The translations under genes and the position numbers were made by a program. A DNA stretch of 64,000 bases, taken from contig NC_088179.1 in assembly GCF_028769735.1 (NCBI RefSeq), forward strand, positions 2,914,001 through 2,978,000. Reading direction: 5' to 3'. Each line of letters starts with the position of its first letter. Position 1 is the stretch's first letter. Shown here piece by piece: positions 45,261 through 56,932 of this stretch. The notes below the pieces were generated by a model that did not search any database, was not told where the DNA came from, and saw nothing but the letters and a program-made list of their open reading frames with translations. The stretch is from Zonotrichia leucophrys gambelii (Eukaryota; Chordata; Aves; Passeriformes; Passerellidae).

Positions 45261-46689
45261 TTCTTCTTGGCCTCCAGGCAGACTCCTCTGGAGCCTGTGA
45301 CCATGAGGATTTCAGGGACCTGGTACTGATGGATAAAGTGGAGCTGGAAATCTTCCAGCAGCCCCCTGTGTGCATTGCCCCCATCCCCAGGGGGGTACCA
45401 GCACTCCAGGGCTGAGCCCTCTGTGCTGCTCTCCAATCCCACAGCAAACCCTGCTGGGGATGGGTTTTACTCAATATCCAGCTCCTGACCTGCTGGATCC
45501 CCACTCTGTGCCCAGGCAACTGGCCTGGGAGATAAAATCACATTCTGCAGTGCATGAAATCCTCTCAGCAGAGTCAGTGTTGTGGTCTCCCTGCAATTGC
45601 TTTTGGAAATGAAGCTATTTCAAAAGTTGCTGCATTCCCATTGTGCAGGTCAATACCTCTCTTCCTCAGTAAACAGCATACATAAAAACATCTCCTAAAT
45701 AATTTTCTTTCTCTTAAATTATCGTCTTCAATATATCAAATCTTTCCAAATTCAAGGTCAGAAATACGATGCAAGCTCCTGCTTCTTCCTCCCCCACCCC
45801 ACTCCCCCCTGGGACTGCAGCCTCCACCCACATCCTGCTGCCCAGGTTGTAACATTCCTTTCTGCACCCTATCAGTGTCACACTCCCTCCTGGAAACAGG
45901 TGCAAGAAGATTAAAACCCCACTCGTTCAGCTGGGATTTTCATCTGTTTGCACCTTCCTCTCTGCCCCTCCTGTGTGTCAACATCCCAGGGTGCTGGGAA
46001 GGAGCTGCCTCTGCCAGTTCTCACTGCTGTTTACAGGGACAAGCACGAGTTTCCATCTCAGGGACAGCTATATCAGCACACAGGAGAAAACTTCAGATAC
46101 AAAGGCTTTACTTCAATTAGGTTGGTATTTCTTTCCTTAAAAAACACAGGTGTTTTGTTAAATCCTAAGGTCAATTTAAATGTCAGTGTTAACTGGACCT
46201 AAGAGGGTTGTTTTAATGAGTTTTTGAAGAATAGGTGAATTCTGTGTTATTCTTTTTAATTTCTAAATTGGTTGTAATATGAGGGTTGAAATATTGGAGC
46301 ATTTTTCATTTCAGTCATGAAATCATTTTATGTCAAGCTGTCATTGCAATACAAACAAAAGAGTTTGACCTAGAAGAGAGATCATTCCATGCAATTGGTA
46401 ACTGCACTTAATATTGTAAAAACAAAGATAGTTTGTGCAGTGACTAAAACCTTCTTCCACTGTGGTTCTGTATCACTGCAGCTGACATTGGGAAACAGTG
46501 ATACAATCTTAGCATTCCCTTAGAAAAAATCCCAAAACATTTCCAGAGATTCCTTTTTTTCCTAAAAATCCCTAAATCTGAGGAATGTTTTGTGTCCTGT
46601 CTCTATGGCATTATTCTCTGCACTCCCTTTACATGCTGAATTAAAGCAGCCTATATCCTCTCGTCTAGATTTTGAATTGACAAGAGTTT
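45261..46689. other. Intron, no exon accepted
   Basis: Minus-strand frame at 45,215-45,442 looks protein-like in part (LLEDFQLHFIHQYQVPEIL) but overlaps the minisatellite unit and lacks a good donor. Confidence 0.35.
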
Positions 46690-46890
46690 CTGTTTTGGTT
46701 TTTTGGGTTTTTTTTGCCCAAGCACCAGCACTCTTTGCTCTTGTGGTGTGTGTTGCAGTAGTAATCACCTTTTGGGGAGCTCTGTTTTCTGTGCAGCAGG
46801 AGCTCCCTGGAACACCGTGGGGAGGAGAGGCCCCACAGGATAAGGAGCAGTCTGTGTGCAGATATTCCCTGAATGGCCATTCCAGAGGAA
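46690..46890 (+). repeat. Interspersed repeat family B, copy 2
   Basis: Opposite orientation to 30248-30467; shares GCCCAAGCAC, CACTCTTTGCT, TGTGGTGTGTGTT and GATATTCCCTGAATGGCCATT blocks. Confidence 0.8.
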
Positions 46891-47249
46891 TCCCTGGAGT
46901 GCCACCTGGAATCAGCACCCAGCAGCTGAGCCACTCCTGCACAGGTCTGTGGGGCAGGCAGACCTTCAAGGTTGAAGCTGTGCAAGGTCACAGAAAAGCC
47001 CACACCAATTAAACTGAGACAGGGACTGCTTTCCCTCTCCTTCCCAGCACAGTGTGGGCTGCAGAAATGCACCCGAGTGGAACTGAGCCCCAGGGGCAGC
47101 AGCAGCGAGCAGGGATCTGGGTGGTGCTCTCAGCTCTGTAACTGGATCTCTCTGGCAAGAATGGACAAGTGCATCCTGGAGCTGGGACACTCCCCTGGCT
47201 GCCACCAAAGTGTGGCACACAGCCTGCCCAGGCAGCAGCAGCTGCCAGC

Positions 47250-47705
47250 ATGGACAGGGGATGTGCACTGCTGGTCATCCCAAAGGGGAGTATGGACAGG
47301 GGATGTGCACTCCTGGTTGTCCTAAAGGGGAGGATAAACAGGGGATGTGCACTCCTGGTTATCCTAAAGGGGAGCATGGACAGGGGATGTGCACTCCTGG
47401 TCATCCCAAAGGGGAGCATGGACAGGGGATGTGCACTCCTGGTCACCCTAAATGGGAGCATGGACAGGGGATGTGCACTCCTGGTTATCCTAAAGGGGAG
47501 GATAAACAGGGGATGTGCACTCCTGGTCATCCCAAAGGGGAGCATGGACAGGGGATGTGCACTCCTGGTCACCCTAAAGGGACAGGGGATGTGCACTCCT
47601 GGTCACCCCAAAGAGGAGCATGGACAGGGGATGTGCACTCCTGTATCACCCCAAAGGGGAGCATGGACAGGGGATGTGCACTCCTGGGTCACCTTAAAGG
47701 GGTTG
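47250..47705. repeat. Minisatellite, 42-bp unit, ~10.5 copies
   Basis: Unit GGGGAGCATGGACAGGGGAT, GTGCACTCCTGGTCATCCCA, AA. Some units carry GATAAACAGG instead of CATGGACAGG, and this variant recurs every three units in part of the array. A 14-codon unit keeps frames open on both strands; not a gene. Confidence 0.96.
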
Positions 47706-48049
47706 TTGGAGAGGAAAGTGAAAAGAACAGTCACAGAGACCAGACCAAATTTTTCCAAGATAAACTGTTAATCTTTTTGTTAGGAGGAACAAATTTCTGG
47801 TGTGATACTTTGGCTAAAAGTGCATGGGTGACCACACAAATGAAAACTGAAAGCCAAGTGTGCTTTTTAGAGCTTTTTGGTCCCCCCCACCACACACACA
47901 CAGATTTCTAATGGATGAAATCATTCCCACCTCCTTCCTTCAGCATATTCCTCGTGCATTCACAGGATGCATTTCTGACTTGCAGAAAAGGCCAATGACC
48001 CACGAGCAGACAACACGGGAATGGGGCACGTTCCTGAGCACGGCCGGCA
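47706..48049. other. Intron, nothing recognised
   Basis: Unique DNA between two minisatellites, with a short CCCACCACACACACA run. Confidence 0.5.
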
Positions 48050-48790
48050 GCGCTCAAACCCCTCTGGTTGTGCTGTGCCCAAGGAGGATTTTCCTGCGCT
48101 CAAACCCCACTGCTGAGCTGGTCTGAAGGAAAGTTTGCCCTCACTCAAACCCCTCTGGCTGTGCTGTTCCCAAGGAAGATTCTCCCGTACTCAAACCCCG
48201 CTATTGAGCTATGCCAAAGGAGGATTTTCCTGCACTCCAACCCGTCTGTTTGGCTGTGCCCAAGGAGGATTTTCCCTCACTCAAACCCCGCATATTGTTC
48301 TGTGCCCAAGGAGGATTCTCCTGTACTCAAACCTCTCTGGCTGTGCTGTGCCTAAGGAGAATTTTTCCTCACTCACACCCTGCAAGTTGTGCTGTGCCCA
48401 AGGAGGATTTCCCTTCATTCAAACCACTCTGGCTGTGCTGTGTCCAAGGAGGATTTTCCCTCACTCAAACCCTGCTGGTTGTGCTGTGCCGAAGGAAGGT
48501 TTTCCTTGCTGGTTGTGCTGTGCCCAAGGAGGATTTTCCCTCACTCAAACCCAGCTGTTGAGCTGCTCCGAAGGAGGATTCTCCTTCACTCAAACCCCTC
48601 TGGTCGTGCTGTGCCCAAGGAGGATTTTTCCTCACTCAAACCCCTCTGGTCGTGCTGTGCCCAAGGAGGATTTTCCTGCACTCAAACCGCACTGTTGATC
48701 TGCTCCGAAGGATTCTCCTTCACTCAAACCCCTCTGGTTGAGCTGTGCCGAAGGAAGGTTTTTCCTCACTCGTTTCTCTGTCGAGCCATG
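48050..48790. repeat. Minisatellite, 46-bp unit, ~16 copies
   Basis: Unit TCAAACCCCTCTGGTTGTGC, TGTGCCCAAGGAGGATTTTC, CCTCAC with scattered substitutions and short deletions. Confidence 0.95.
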
Positions 48791-48930
48791 CCCCAGGAGG
48801 ATTTTCCCGTGGTGTGAGGCGAGGAGGGCAGAAGGGGGCATCAGTGAAGCGGCGAGCGCCGGAGCAGCGCAGCGGAGCGCGGCGCAGCCCGAGCATCCCC
48901 GGCGCTTCCCGAGCAACTTCCAGGGGGTAA
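48790..48930. promoter_or_regulatory. Small CpG-rich block (possible CpG island)
   Basis: About 17 CpG in 130 bp (GCGGCGAGCGCCGGAGC, GCGCGGCGCAGCC) in DNA that is otherwise CpG-poor. It directly follows the 46-bp array. Could be an alternative promoter or an unmethylated repeat end; no gene start was identified. Confidence 0.4.
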
Positions 48931-49372
48931 AACAAAGGGAAAGCACCCAGAAAATGCTTTAAGTATAGCAGTTTGTCTCCTGAACAGGAGAAGGATTTAG
49001 AAAAATCTGTTAGCATGCAGCAGAGGGAAAGAATATGCTCATAATGTTTAGAAATGCATTTAATATGCGTTTATGTATGTAGGCACTGCTTTGGGAAAAA
49101 GGGTGTGTTATTTCCCCTGTCTAATCTTATATGCCAGGAAAAAAGTAATTTAGATTTCTAGTTAAAAATAAATTATTATTTCAAGGTTTAGTCTTTCAAG
49201 AGATTTGGGAAGTGTAAAATATTGATGCTAGCAGATATCAATTCACAAGAAGTTCTGGCTTTGTTAGATAGGAGAGAGTGAGAAAACACAGCAGACGGGT
49301 GTCCACTGGTGTGTGCACACATTAAAAGTAACATCATTATAAAATAAAAGTAACATCATTATGCAGTGGTAC
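48931..49372. other. Intron, nothing recognised
   Basis: AT-rich unique DNA with a short direct repeat AAAAGTAACATCATTAT at 49,324 and 49,346. Confidence 0.5.
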
Positions 49373-49418
49373 TTCCAAATGAGTCACTTCAAAGCCTCCA
49401 AAGCCACTCTCAACATTT
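49373..49418 (-). CDS. Internal coding exon, 15 codons
   Basis: Excellent acceptor TTTCCCTGCTGTGTTTTAG, donor GTACCA. Frame NVESGFGGFEVTHLE. Phase partners not established. Confidence 0.5.
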
Positions 49419-50172
49419 CTAAAACACAGCAGGGAAATCACTGAGTCAAGGAAAAGCTGCACTGCTGGTGCATTTGCAGCCCTGCAGTAAGGGAAGGTTC
49501 TCAGCTGACATTTGCTGTCCTCCCTGCCCTGGCTCCTGCTGGGCACCACAGCCTGGCCAGAGCTGCTGACCCTGTCCCTGCCTTGCTCTTTGGAGCCCTT
49601 GCTTGTCTGCTTGTGGATTTTGGAATTCCAAACCAAATTTTCCTCAGATCTGGGCACCAGGGAACAACTCTGCTGCCTGCCTTCTCCTCAAGAACTCAGG
49701 TGCTTCCTTCAAATAAGAAAATTCAGTGAGAGCACTGTGCATCTCCTCACATCCCCAGCTCTAACACCAGCAAAGTACAACCCTCACCCAGCCCAGGAGT
49801 ACCTGTGTGTCAGCAGCTCTGGCACAAAGGAAACAGAGATTTCCCTTTTTCTCTTTAGCCCTACTCATGCACAGGGCCCTTAATCTGTTTATTAACATGG
49901 TATTGCAGCAGAGCCACAGGATCCGCAGAGGTGAAACTTTTAGGAGGTTGGCTATAAAATCACAACAGTTTTAGTAAAAGGTGTGTGTCACTCAGCCTTC
50001 CACAGGCTGAAAATCTACTCCTGCTTTTTGCTGTCTCATTTTCCCTTTAAAGGAAAGAGGAAAAAAAAAAAAAAAGTTTGCCCTTCACAATCCTTAGATA
50101 TTTTTACTGATCTTTTGTTGACCATTTAGTGAACTCAGAAGTCTGATGTCAGTTACTCTATAGAAAGGATAC

Positions 50173-50269
50173 AGGCTGTTCTGCCATATCTGGAATTATT
50201 TTTAAACACTTCCCCCTCACAAATGAAATCCTTGGAGGTTAAGGGGGAAGGCAGAGCAGTGGGTTTATA
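50173..50269 (-). CDS. Candidate exon, 32 codons
   Basis: Acceptor GATGTTCTCTTCTCAG, donor GTATCC. Frame begins YKPTALPSPLTSKDFICEG. An earlier donor (GTGTTT) would give 20 codons. Confidence 0.5.
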
Positions 50270-51503
50270 CTGAGAAGAGAACATCTTACAAGAATTTAGT
50301 TCAGGAAAAAATAAGGAAAGTGTGGCAAAAAAAACCACAGGTTCTACAAATCTGTGGTGGAGGTATTTTGACACTGTCAAGGGATAAAATCAACAACTTT
50401 TTCCTGGATACAAAAGCTCAGGTCAGACATTTCAATCAATGGGCTTGTGTGTATATTTGTGTCCCAGGCAAACTGCTGTCAGATTGAGACATCCTCATCA
50501 TTATGAATAATTGTGCTTCTGAAGGAGTTTTCACAGCCATTGGAAATAATCACTCCAACCCTTGCCAGCAGAAGTTTCACCCCAAAACTTTGCCTTTGCT
50601 TTGAAATTCCAGACAGAGCATCTCAAGAGGGAAAAAAAAATATAAACAAGCAAACAAATCTTCATCTGCTTGAGTAGCTCAGCAATAACAAAGAACAGGG
50701 GAGAAAATTTACTGGAATGACTGAGGAAAAATCATAAAGGATACACAATCTGTAACTTCTGAAAAGCATGTACACAGAATCATATAACACCAACAGAAAC
50801 AGGCATGGAAAGGTTTATTTTTAATTGAAAAATGTTGATTTTTCAGCTGCTTTCCCTGTGCTCTCTTTTCCAGCTCTTACAACCACTGCTGCAAGGATTG
50901 CCTCACAGTCCAGTCTTACTAAAGAATACCAGGCTGAACTCTACTGAACACTAAAATTTTTTTTGTTTTTGCAATTCTGGTACTTTCAAGAAAGTCTCCG
51001 CTCTTGGAGCCACAGAAGACTGCAATTTCTATGTTGCAAACAATCAATTATTTCACTTAAATAGGTTCTTGGCTCTTGTTAGAAGTAGAAAATGGGGGAA
51101 AAAAAAGTACTAAAACATATTGCAGTGAGATGTATTTTAGGTGAATATCATGATTTTGGGGAATCATGAAAAAAAAAAAAACAACCTGGTAATTACAGAA
51201 TAGAAATGCTGATGTACAAACCTACAATAAAACCTATCCTGGAAAGCAGAAAAAGAGCAAAATCTAACAATATATGCTACACCTACCAAACTTCTCAGAT
51301 TTTAAAGAGCACAAATCTGTAATCCTTCACTGCTGTCAAGTAAGCAGTTAGCAAAAAATTCAAATAGCACCTAAATGTGCTGTGCTGCCCAGTGCAGCAC
51401 AAAGAAGGGAACCCCCAGTGGAGACAGAGTTGCACACTCATGATTTTAATCAAGTCATCTGAAATTTGTTAAAGATCTCAATAAAGCAAAGCCATCACTG
51501 TAC
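50270..51503. other. Intron, nothing recognised
   Basis: AT-rich unique DNA with several short A runs. Confidence 0.5.
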
Positions 51504-51640
51504 CTGACAGGGGCCCTGGGTCACTGGAACCAGGCCATCCACCAGATGTCACATCTTGCAGAACTTTGTCACATCCTTCCTCAGGACCCCTCTGCAGTAT
51601 TTTGCTTTCCCAGAGGCTCCTCGGCAGTGGAGGATGTGTG
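51504..51640 (-). CDS. Internal coding exon, 45 codons
   Basis: Acceptor GTGTGTTTGTTTCTGGAG, donor GTACAG. Only one frame is open over all 137 bp: contains SLWESKILQRGPEEGCDKVL and ends in GSSDPGPLS. Confidence 0.62.
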
Positions 51641-52966
51641 CTCCAGAAACAAACACACACTTCTGTCAGAGCACAAATGCCAGCTCTTCAGCCAGTATTT
51701 GCCTTCAGTTATTGAATAATGCTTCTGATGGACCTGGAAGCACAGCAGGGTTTGTATTTCTCTCCCTTAACAGTGCAGATTTAGTCAGTACCACTTTTAA
51801 TATGAAATCCTATCTAGCAAGTATTTTTTTTAAATACACTAGACTTTTTGTGCAACTCTTCAGCAGGATTGTTGAAGTTTTAAAAGCTTTAAATTTACCC
51901 TGGGATTTTGACAAAATTTGTGTTTCCCATTCACCCACTCAGATCAATAAAATGATACTTTAACACAGCTTTAAACAAGCACAGACACTGTGTAGTGAAT
52001 TAAAAAGTGTATTTCAAATTTACTGGTAGACAATAAGACCTGAAAAACAAATCTGGGGATAAATACACCAAAAGCATCAGTGAGATAAATGTGCCTTGTG
52101 CACTTTAGCCATGTCCAGAGCAGGATGTGTCCCTCTGGCCGTAGGGAGTGTGTGTGCAGACACTTTGCTGCACCAGTGCCAGAGTGAAGCACAGGGCAGG
52201 GAGCTGGAGGGGCTGCCCAGCTGCTGGCAGGGAGCACAAGGAAGTTATGCACATTTTCACTGGAACTGAACTGGGGCTTGCACTGCTCAGCCCTTGGCAC
52301 TCACACACAAGGTGAATTTCTTGGCATTCCTCTCGCTGTCTTGAGGATTAAAAGGAATAAAGGCCTTGTGTTCACACACCACAGTAATGAAGCTAAGTAT
52401 TGATACTAAATGGTGTAAGACAAGACAAAGATGCATCAATCTCCATTATATTTTTTTCCTGTGCATTGCAAAATAAGCTTCACTTGAGCCTAGCTTGTCA
52501 TCAAGTGTGTGAGGCTCCAAATGGCCCCGAGGTTCTGATGCAGAGCTCTGCACAGAGCTAATCCACAGTCACAGCCTTGGAAGCACTTCCACTGCTTGCA
52601 ACTGCAAGAAATACTCAACTTATTCATCCTTTGGAAGAATTGATAGCTTTTAGGGGTCCAGTTGAGAGGAAGGTGGGATCCATGGGGATGTGATCATTTT
52701 GGGTAGATCTCCACTGTCAGAGGAGCATTGGGGCTGGTGGTCTGGCCCACTGAACCGGCTTCTCTTTTTAGTTTAGGAATTTAATTTTATAGGGACTAAC
52801 TAGAACAGGAAACTTCTCCCTCCCCCCAGCTTATTAAATGATTTCCTGTCAGTCCTTAGAAAAAGCAGCTCATTGCTCAAAGCCCTAAGAAGTTGTGAGT
52901 GGCTCACACCCAGGCTGGGAACAACAGGAAGGGAAGGATAAGCAGAGCTAATTGGCCTTTTCCCAC
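51641..52966. other. Intron, no exon accepted
   Basis: A possible short exon ending at 52,026 (donor GTAAAT) was left out because acceptor and frame are ambiguous. Confidence 0.4.
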
Positions 52967-53079
52967 TTTGCCAGGGTAGGCAGCAGTTGGAGATAAGCTT
53001 TCTCCACCAGAGATCCTGCCAGTCCCTTCCCCTCCCTCAGTTTGCTCTGCCTTTATTGGTGACCGTGTCAGATGTGCTC
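52967..53079 (-). CDS. Candidate exon, 37 codons, low complexity
   Basis: Acceptor CGTGGGTGTTGGCCAG, donor GTGGGA. Frame begins AHLTRSPIKAEQTEGGEG: Gly/Glu/Ser-rich, probably disordered if real. Phase does not fit 51504-51640. Confidence 0.35.
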
Positions 53080-53896
53080 CTGGCCAACACCCACGGGTGA
53101 CTGCGTGACCTGCTCTGCATTCCAGCACTCAGGGAAGCCTCATCTCAACCTGCTCCCTCCACCATTTCCCAGGCACAAGAGAAAGAAGCCTTTTTTCCAG
53201 TGGTCTGATTCACACAATTTATAAAACCAGACCAGATCACCTAACGTGATTTCTCAGAAGACACACTTCTCAAAGTGATCTTTCCAAAACTGTGTCAGGT
53301 GTTAATATGTTTGTGCTGAAACAAGCACCACCAGCGGTGTGGGAAGACAGCCCCACACACCAACAGTCTGGCATCCAGACCACAGAGAAGCTGGTGCTAT
53401 TCACCAGGTATGTCCTTACAACCTCCATGCCCAGGCACATTTTTCTGGAGTTGGCCCTGAATGATCCATCAAGGAATTAAGGACAGTCCTTTGACCAAAA
53501 CTTCACAGCAAATATTCCTTTTTGTTTCCAAGTTCTGCTGCCACCATGCAAGCATTAAAAAGTGCATAAATTACATTATTTACTAAAAAATCTGTTAAAA
53601 AAAAAAAACCAAAACCCTCACTTTAATCAGATTCTAGGAATTACTCTCGACAACAGCCACGTTGGTGCTCATGCTCTGTGAAAAGCCCAGTGGAGGACAG
53701 AGTGCTCCCTCACACTCATCCTCCTGGCCAGAGTGCTGCCATTTGCACATTTGAGCCACACTCTTCATCTTCCAATGCTGTGTGTGATGAATGAGCCAGA
53801 GCCAGGATCTCTGAAATCCCACTCAATACATCCACTCATCCCTTTGAAGGTGAATTGCTGATAACTGCTCCAGCAGGTTTCCCCCGTGCTTCTCAC

Positions 53897-53945
53897 AGGT
53901 GTTCTTTGGCTGTTACATGAAGTGCTGAATTTTCTATACTTTGTA
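53897..53945 (-). CDS. Internal coding exon, 16 codons
   Basis: Donor GTGAGA; acceptor GTGTTTTTTGAGAG. Frame TKYRKFSTSCNSQRTP completes the two-base overhang of 54318-54404. Confidence 0.52.
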
Positions 53946-54317
53946 CTCTCAAAAAACACCCTGAGTATATTTTAAAAAATGGGGTAAAATTACATTTTTT
54001 CTCTATTGAGTTGGCCTCTTACTTTTCCTTGTGGAAGAAACAGGGCCAACCTGGGCAGTAAAACTCAAGATCCAGTTGCAACCCATCCTCTTTGCACCAC
54101 TTTTACTTGGACTGAGCATTTCTACTTCCTATTCTGCACTGCATTTACAGCAAAAGTCAATGGTATATCCTGGAAACAAGTACTCTTGGAGGTGATGAAA
54201 ATATTGCCATAATTTATGGCAAGTAAAAAGATCTCAGTAGAATTTAAAAACCCCTGCCATTACTTTTACATGCAGAGTGTAAAAATAAAGATGAACACAC
54301 TGATATTTTTTTTTTAC

Positions 54318-54404
54318 CTTTGACACATCCTACTTCTATCTCTAGTTATTTTAAAAACTTTTTTGTTGTCCACCCCGAAGAAACACTCTGTGCAATGTGT
54401 GCAA
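54318..54404 (-). CDS. Internal coding exon, 28 codons
   Basis: Excellent acceptor TTTCTCTTTCCTTCTTCCAG, donor GTAAAA. Only one open frame: CTHCTECFFGVDNKKVFKIT, ending RDRSRMCQ. The C-x2-C-x2-C spacing is noted but is too short to call a metal site. Confidence 0.7.
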
Positions 54405-54767
54405 CTGGAAGAAGGAAAGAGAAACAAAAATAAAAATCCACATTTTTCTACTAATAATCAAACTTTTCAAGTAAAATGGTCCAATGGCTCTGCTTCTTCT
54501 AACAGTTAAAGATGTTTCATTCTGCATAAAAGACAGGCACTTTTTTTTTTTTTGTCTCCTAAAATATGTTTCTAATTTAAGTTTGAAAAAATATTTCCAT
54601 TGTGCCATATATGCGGTAACTCAAAACCAAAATGAAAGGATTAAAATCAGGGCTGCACAGAATGGTTTAAATTAAATTCAGGTAGTGGGGAAGACTGCTG
54701 TATCTGGCACGCTCCCACTGCCTGGGCTCTCTGGCCAAGAGGCAAGATGAAGCATAACAACCCTTAC

Positions 54768-54806
54768 CTGCCAAGTCTACAGCAATTTGGAGGCTTTCAT
54801 TCATCT
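54768..54806 (-). CDS. Internal coding exon, 12 codons
   Basis: Acceptor AACATTTTATTTTAAG, perfect donor GTAAGG. Only open frame: MNESLQIAVDLA, in phase after 55586-55658. Confidence 0.58.
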
Positions 54807-55585
54807 CTTAAAATAAAATGTTAATGCTCTTGGAAGCTTGCCCAGCCATGCAGTAGATCTCACCTGTCTTTTCCTTCTCCCCACACCAATGTACCATGGG
54901 AGGCTTCAGTAAGGACTGGAAATATTTCCAATTTTTTTTCCTTTTTCCGAACGCACGGTATTTAAACTTATCTAAGCCCATCACACCTCAGTGGAAAATG
55001 TGACTAAATGCTGCAGGTATTTTGAGAATCCCAGCCAACACATTGCAAACAGTTGCTGAAGAGCTGAAGCATGCACTGTGGATGTCCTCTTCTGTCACTC
55101 TTTCACACCTATAAAGCCTTTGCAGTCCCCCCATGATTAAAAATTAAATCTGATTAAATCTGCCTCCCTCCCCAAGTGGCTCTGCTTATGATAAATCAGT
55201 TTGCACTATTTATGGTCCTTATTATTGCTACAGCCACAATGAAATGAGCCCCAAGGCTTCCCCAAACACAGCTCTGTTTCTCAACAGATCACTCTTGGCC
55301 AAGCAAAGAAAGGACAAGCAGAGCTCTGCCTTTCAGAAAAGGCAGCAAAGTGGAAGAATTAAAGTTTTCATAGGATTCTTAGGAAATTACTCAAAACAGT
55401 AATGTTAAACTCTTTTTTACAACCATTTGGGAAGAAATGAAAATACATAAATAATACACAGATCTCTCCAGAGCTTTCTCCCAGTCTTGTATGAGGTTTA
55501 AAGACTTTCAGATGGCACCAGTAACAAAACAATTTACTGACAGCCTGGCTGCTAAGGCCACAGTTAATCTGTACAGACCATCTAC

Positions 55586-55658
55586 CTCCAGGGAATTCTT
55601 TATTCCAAGCCAGGGAGTTCCCAAACTTTTTTTCTGCTGCATGTACAACCCTCAGTAA
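55586..55658 (-). CDS. Internal coding exon, 24 codons
   Basis: Acceptor TGGAGGTGTTTGCAG, donor GTAGAT. Frame LLRVVHAAEKKFGNSLAWNK, phase 0 to 1, fitting 56669-56707 and 54768-54806. Confidence 0.58.
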
Positions 55659-56142
55659 CTGCAAACACCTCCACTGGCAGCACCAGTCCTGTTTGTTTGC
55701 TGGGCTCTGGGCATTTTGAAGTGGTTTGTGCCCCTCCCAGCAGCACATTCATCATGTTCCCTAAGCTGCTGCCTTCTACAGCAATATCTAGAAATTATTA
55801 TTTGCTGGAAAACCCATAAACATGCAGCAATGGCACACCAAGTCACAGACATAGCTGATTTGAGAAACTGCTCCCAAATCCAGTGTTTTAACAGCACTGT
55901 TCATCTCCTTTGAGAGGATTGTTTTAGGATATTTCTACTTGAAACCAAGTTTCTCATCTTTCTTTTTGGGACTGGGGGCACCATAACGCATCGAAACAAA
56001 AGTAATTATTTTACTGCATATCAAGATCGTGCCTTATGGAAAGCTGTGAGTTCTGAGCAGCTTGGGATGGACTGACAGCAAGTAATGGAACTACTCCTCA
56101 CACTATGCATTCTGCAAAACAGAAATTGCAGGGGAAAAAGGC

Positions 56143-56195
56143 CATAGAATCATTAGGGTTGGAAGGGGCATTAAAGATCAGTTTCATTCTTCATA
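56143..56195 (-). mobile_element. CR1 LINE 3'-end fragment
   Basis: Reads CATAGAATCATTAGGGTTGG then AAGGGGCATTAAAGATCA, the reverse complement of the well-known CR1 tail, truncated to about 50 bp. Diverged, so old. Confidence 0.85.
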
Positions 56196-56668
56196 ACTTG
56201 TCAGGAAAAAAAGGCAAAGCATGACTAAGCAAGGTTGTAATAAAGGCCATTTTGTTCACAATTTCTTGTTTCTCAAACCACATGTCGTGAAAGGGGTTAG
56301 TAATTGTTGGAAATGAACACACACCATTGCCACAGAAAGGAGAGGCAGCAAGGATGCCCCCAGGGAAAGAGGTGGTGCCCAAATTGTCCCTCTGCAGGCT
56401 GCTCTCAGGCTGGTGGGACCCCAGAGCTCCGTGCTGGGGTCCTGCAGAGCCAAACCTGCCCAATTCCCTCTGCAGGGTTAACACAAAACCAGGGCTGAGA
56501 GAGCAGGGCAAGAAAATGCACTGTCAAACTGGAGGGAACTTTTCAGTTCTGCTTAAACTCCTGTCCCAAGTGACTTATTTCATGATGATTTCAACTGCCA
56601 CATTAGTGACCTCTGTGCTCAGAGTGTGTTTCCAGCACTGCATGCAGAAAGCTTCCTTCTTAAATTAC

Positions 56669-56707
56669 AGAGAGTTCAAATGAGTATAATCCTAAACGGG
56701 ATCTCAG
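56669..56707 (-). CDS. Internal coding exon, 13 codons
   Basis: Acceptor CTCTGGTTCTGTTCTGAAG, donor GTAATTT. Only open frame: LRSRLGLYSFELS, phase 0 to 0, fitting 55586-55658. Confidence 0.52.
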
Positions 56708-56891
56708 CTTCAGAACAGAACCAGAGTCACTCGTGCCATTATCAGATCATCTTCTCAGACAGCCCGAGGTCAGGCCAACCTAGGCAATTATTTATAGTCA
56801 TCTGTGTGGAACTCATGGCATTCCAAAGCCTGGGGAAAGCTCCTCGGGCTGCACAAACTCCAGAGGTCATTGCTGCTGCTCCTCATTACAC

Positions 56892-56932
56892 CAGCTCTCA
56901 GCAGTGAGGGGATTAGAAAGCCTCCTTCAATT
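56892..56932 (-). CDS. Candidate exon, 13 codons
   Basis: Acceptor AATATTGCCATCTAG, donor GTGTAA. Only open frame: IEGGFLIPSLLRA. Does not fit the phase of 56669-56707; the frame also remains open to 56,788. Confidence 0.35.

Noticed and set aside
47009..48817. Frames with 14-residue repeats, and Cys-rich frames further right
   Set aside because: 42-bp and 46-bp minisatellite units; no conservation between frames and no initiation or splice context.
54478..54545. Minus-strand frame NETSLTVRRSRAIGPFYLK after a good acceptor
   Set aside because: Phase does not fit 54768-54806 or 54318-54404 and the donor is weak; kept out until RNA evidence is available.
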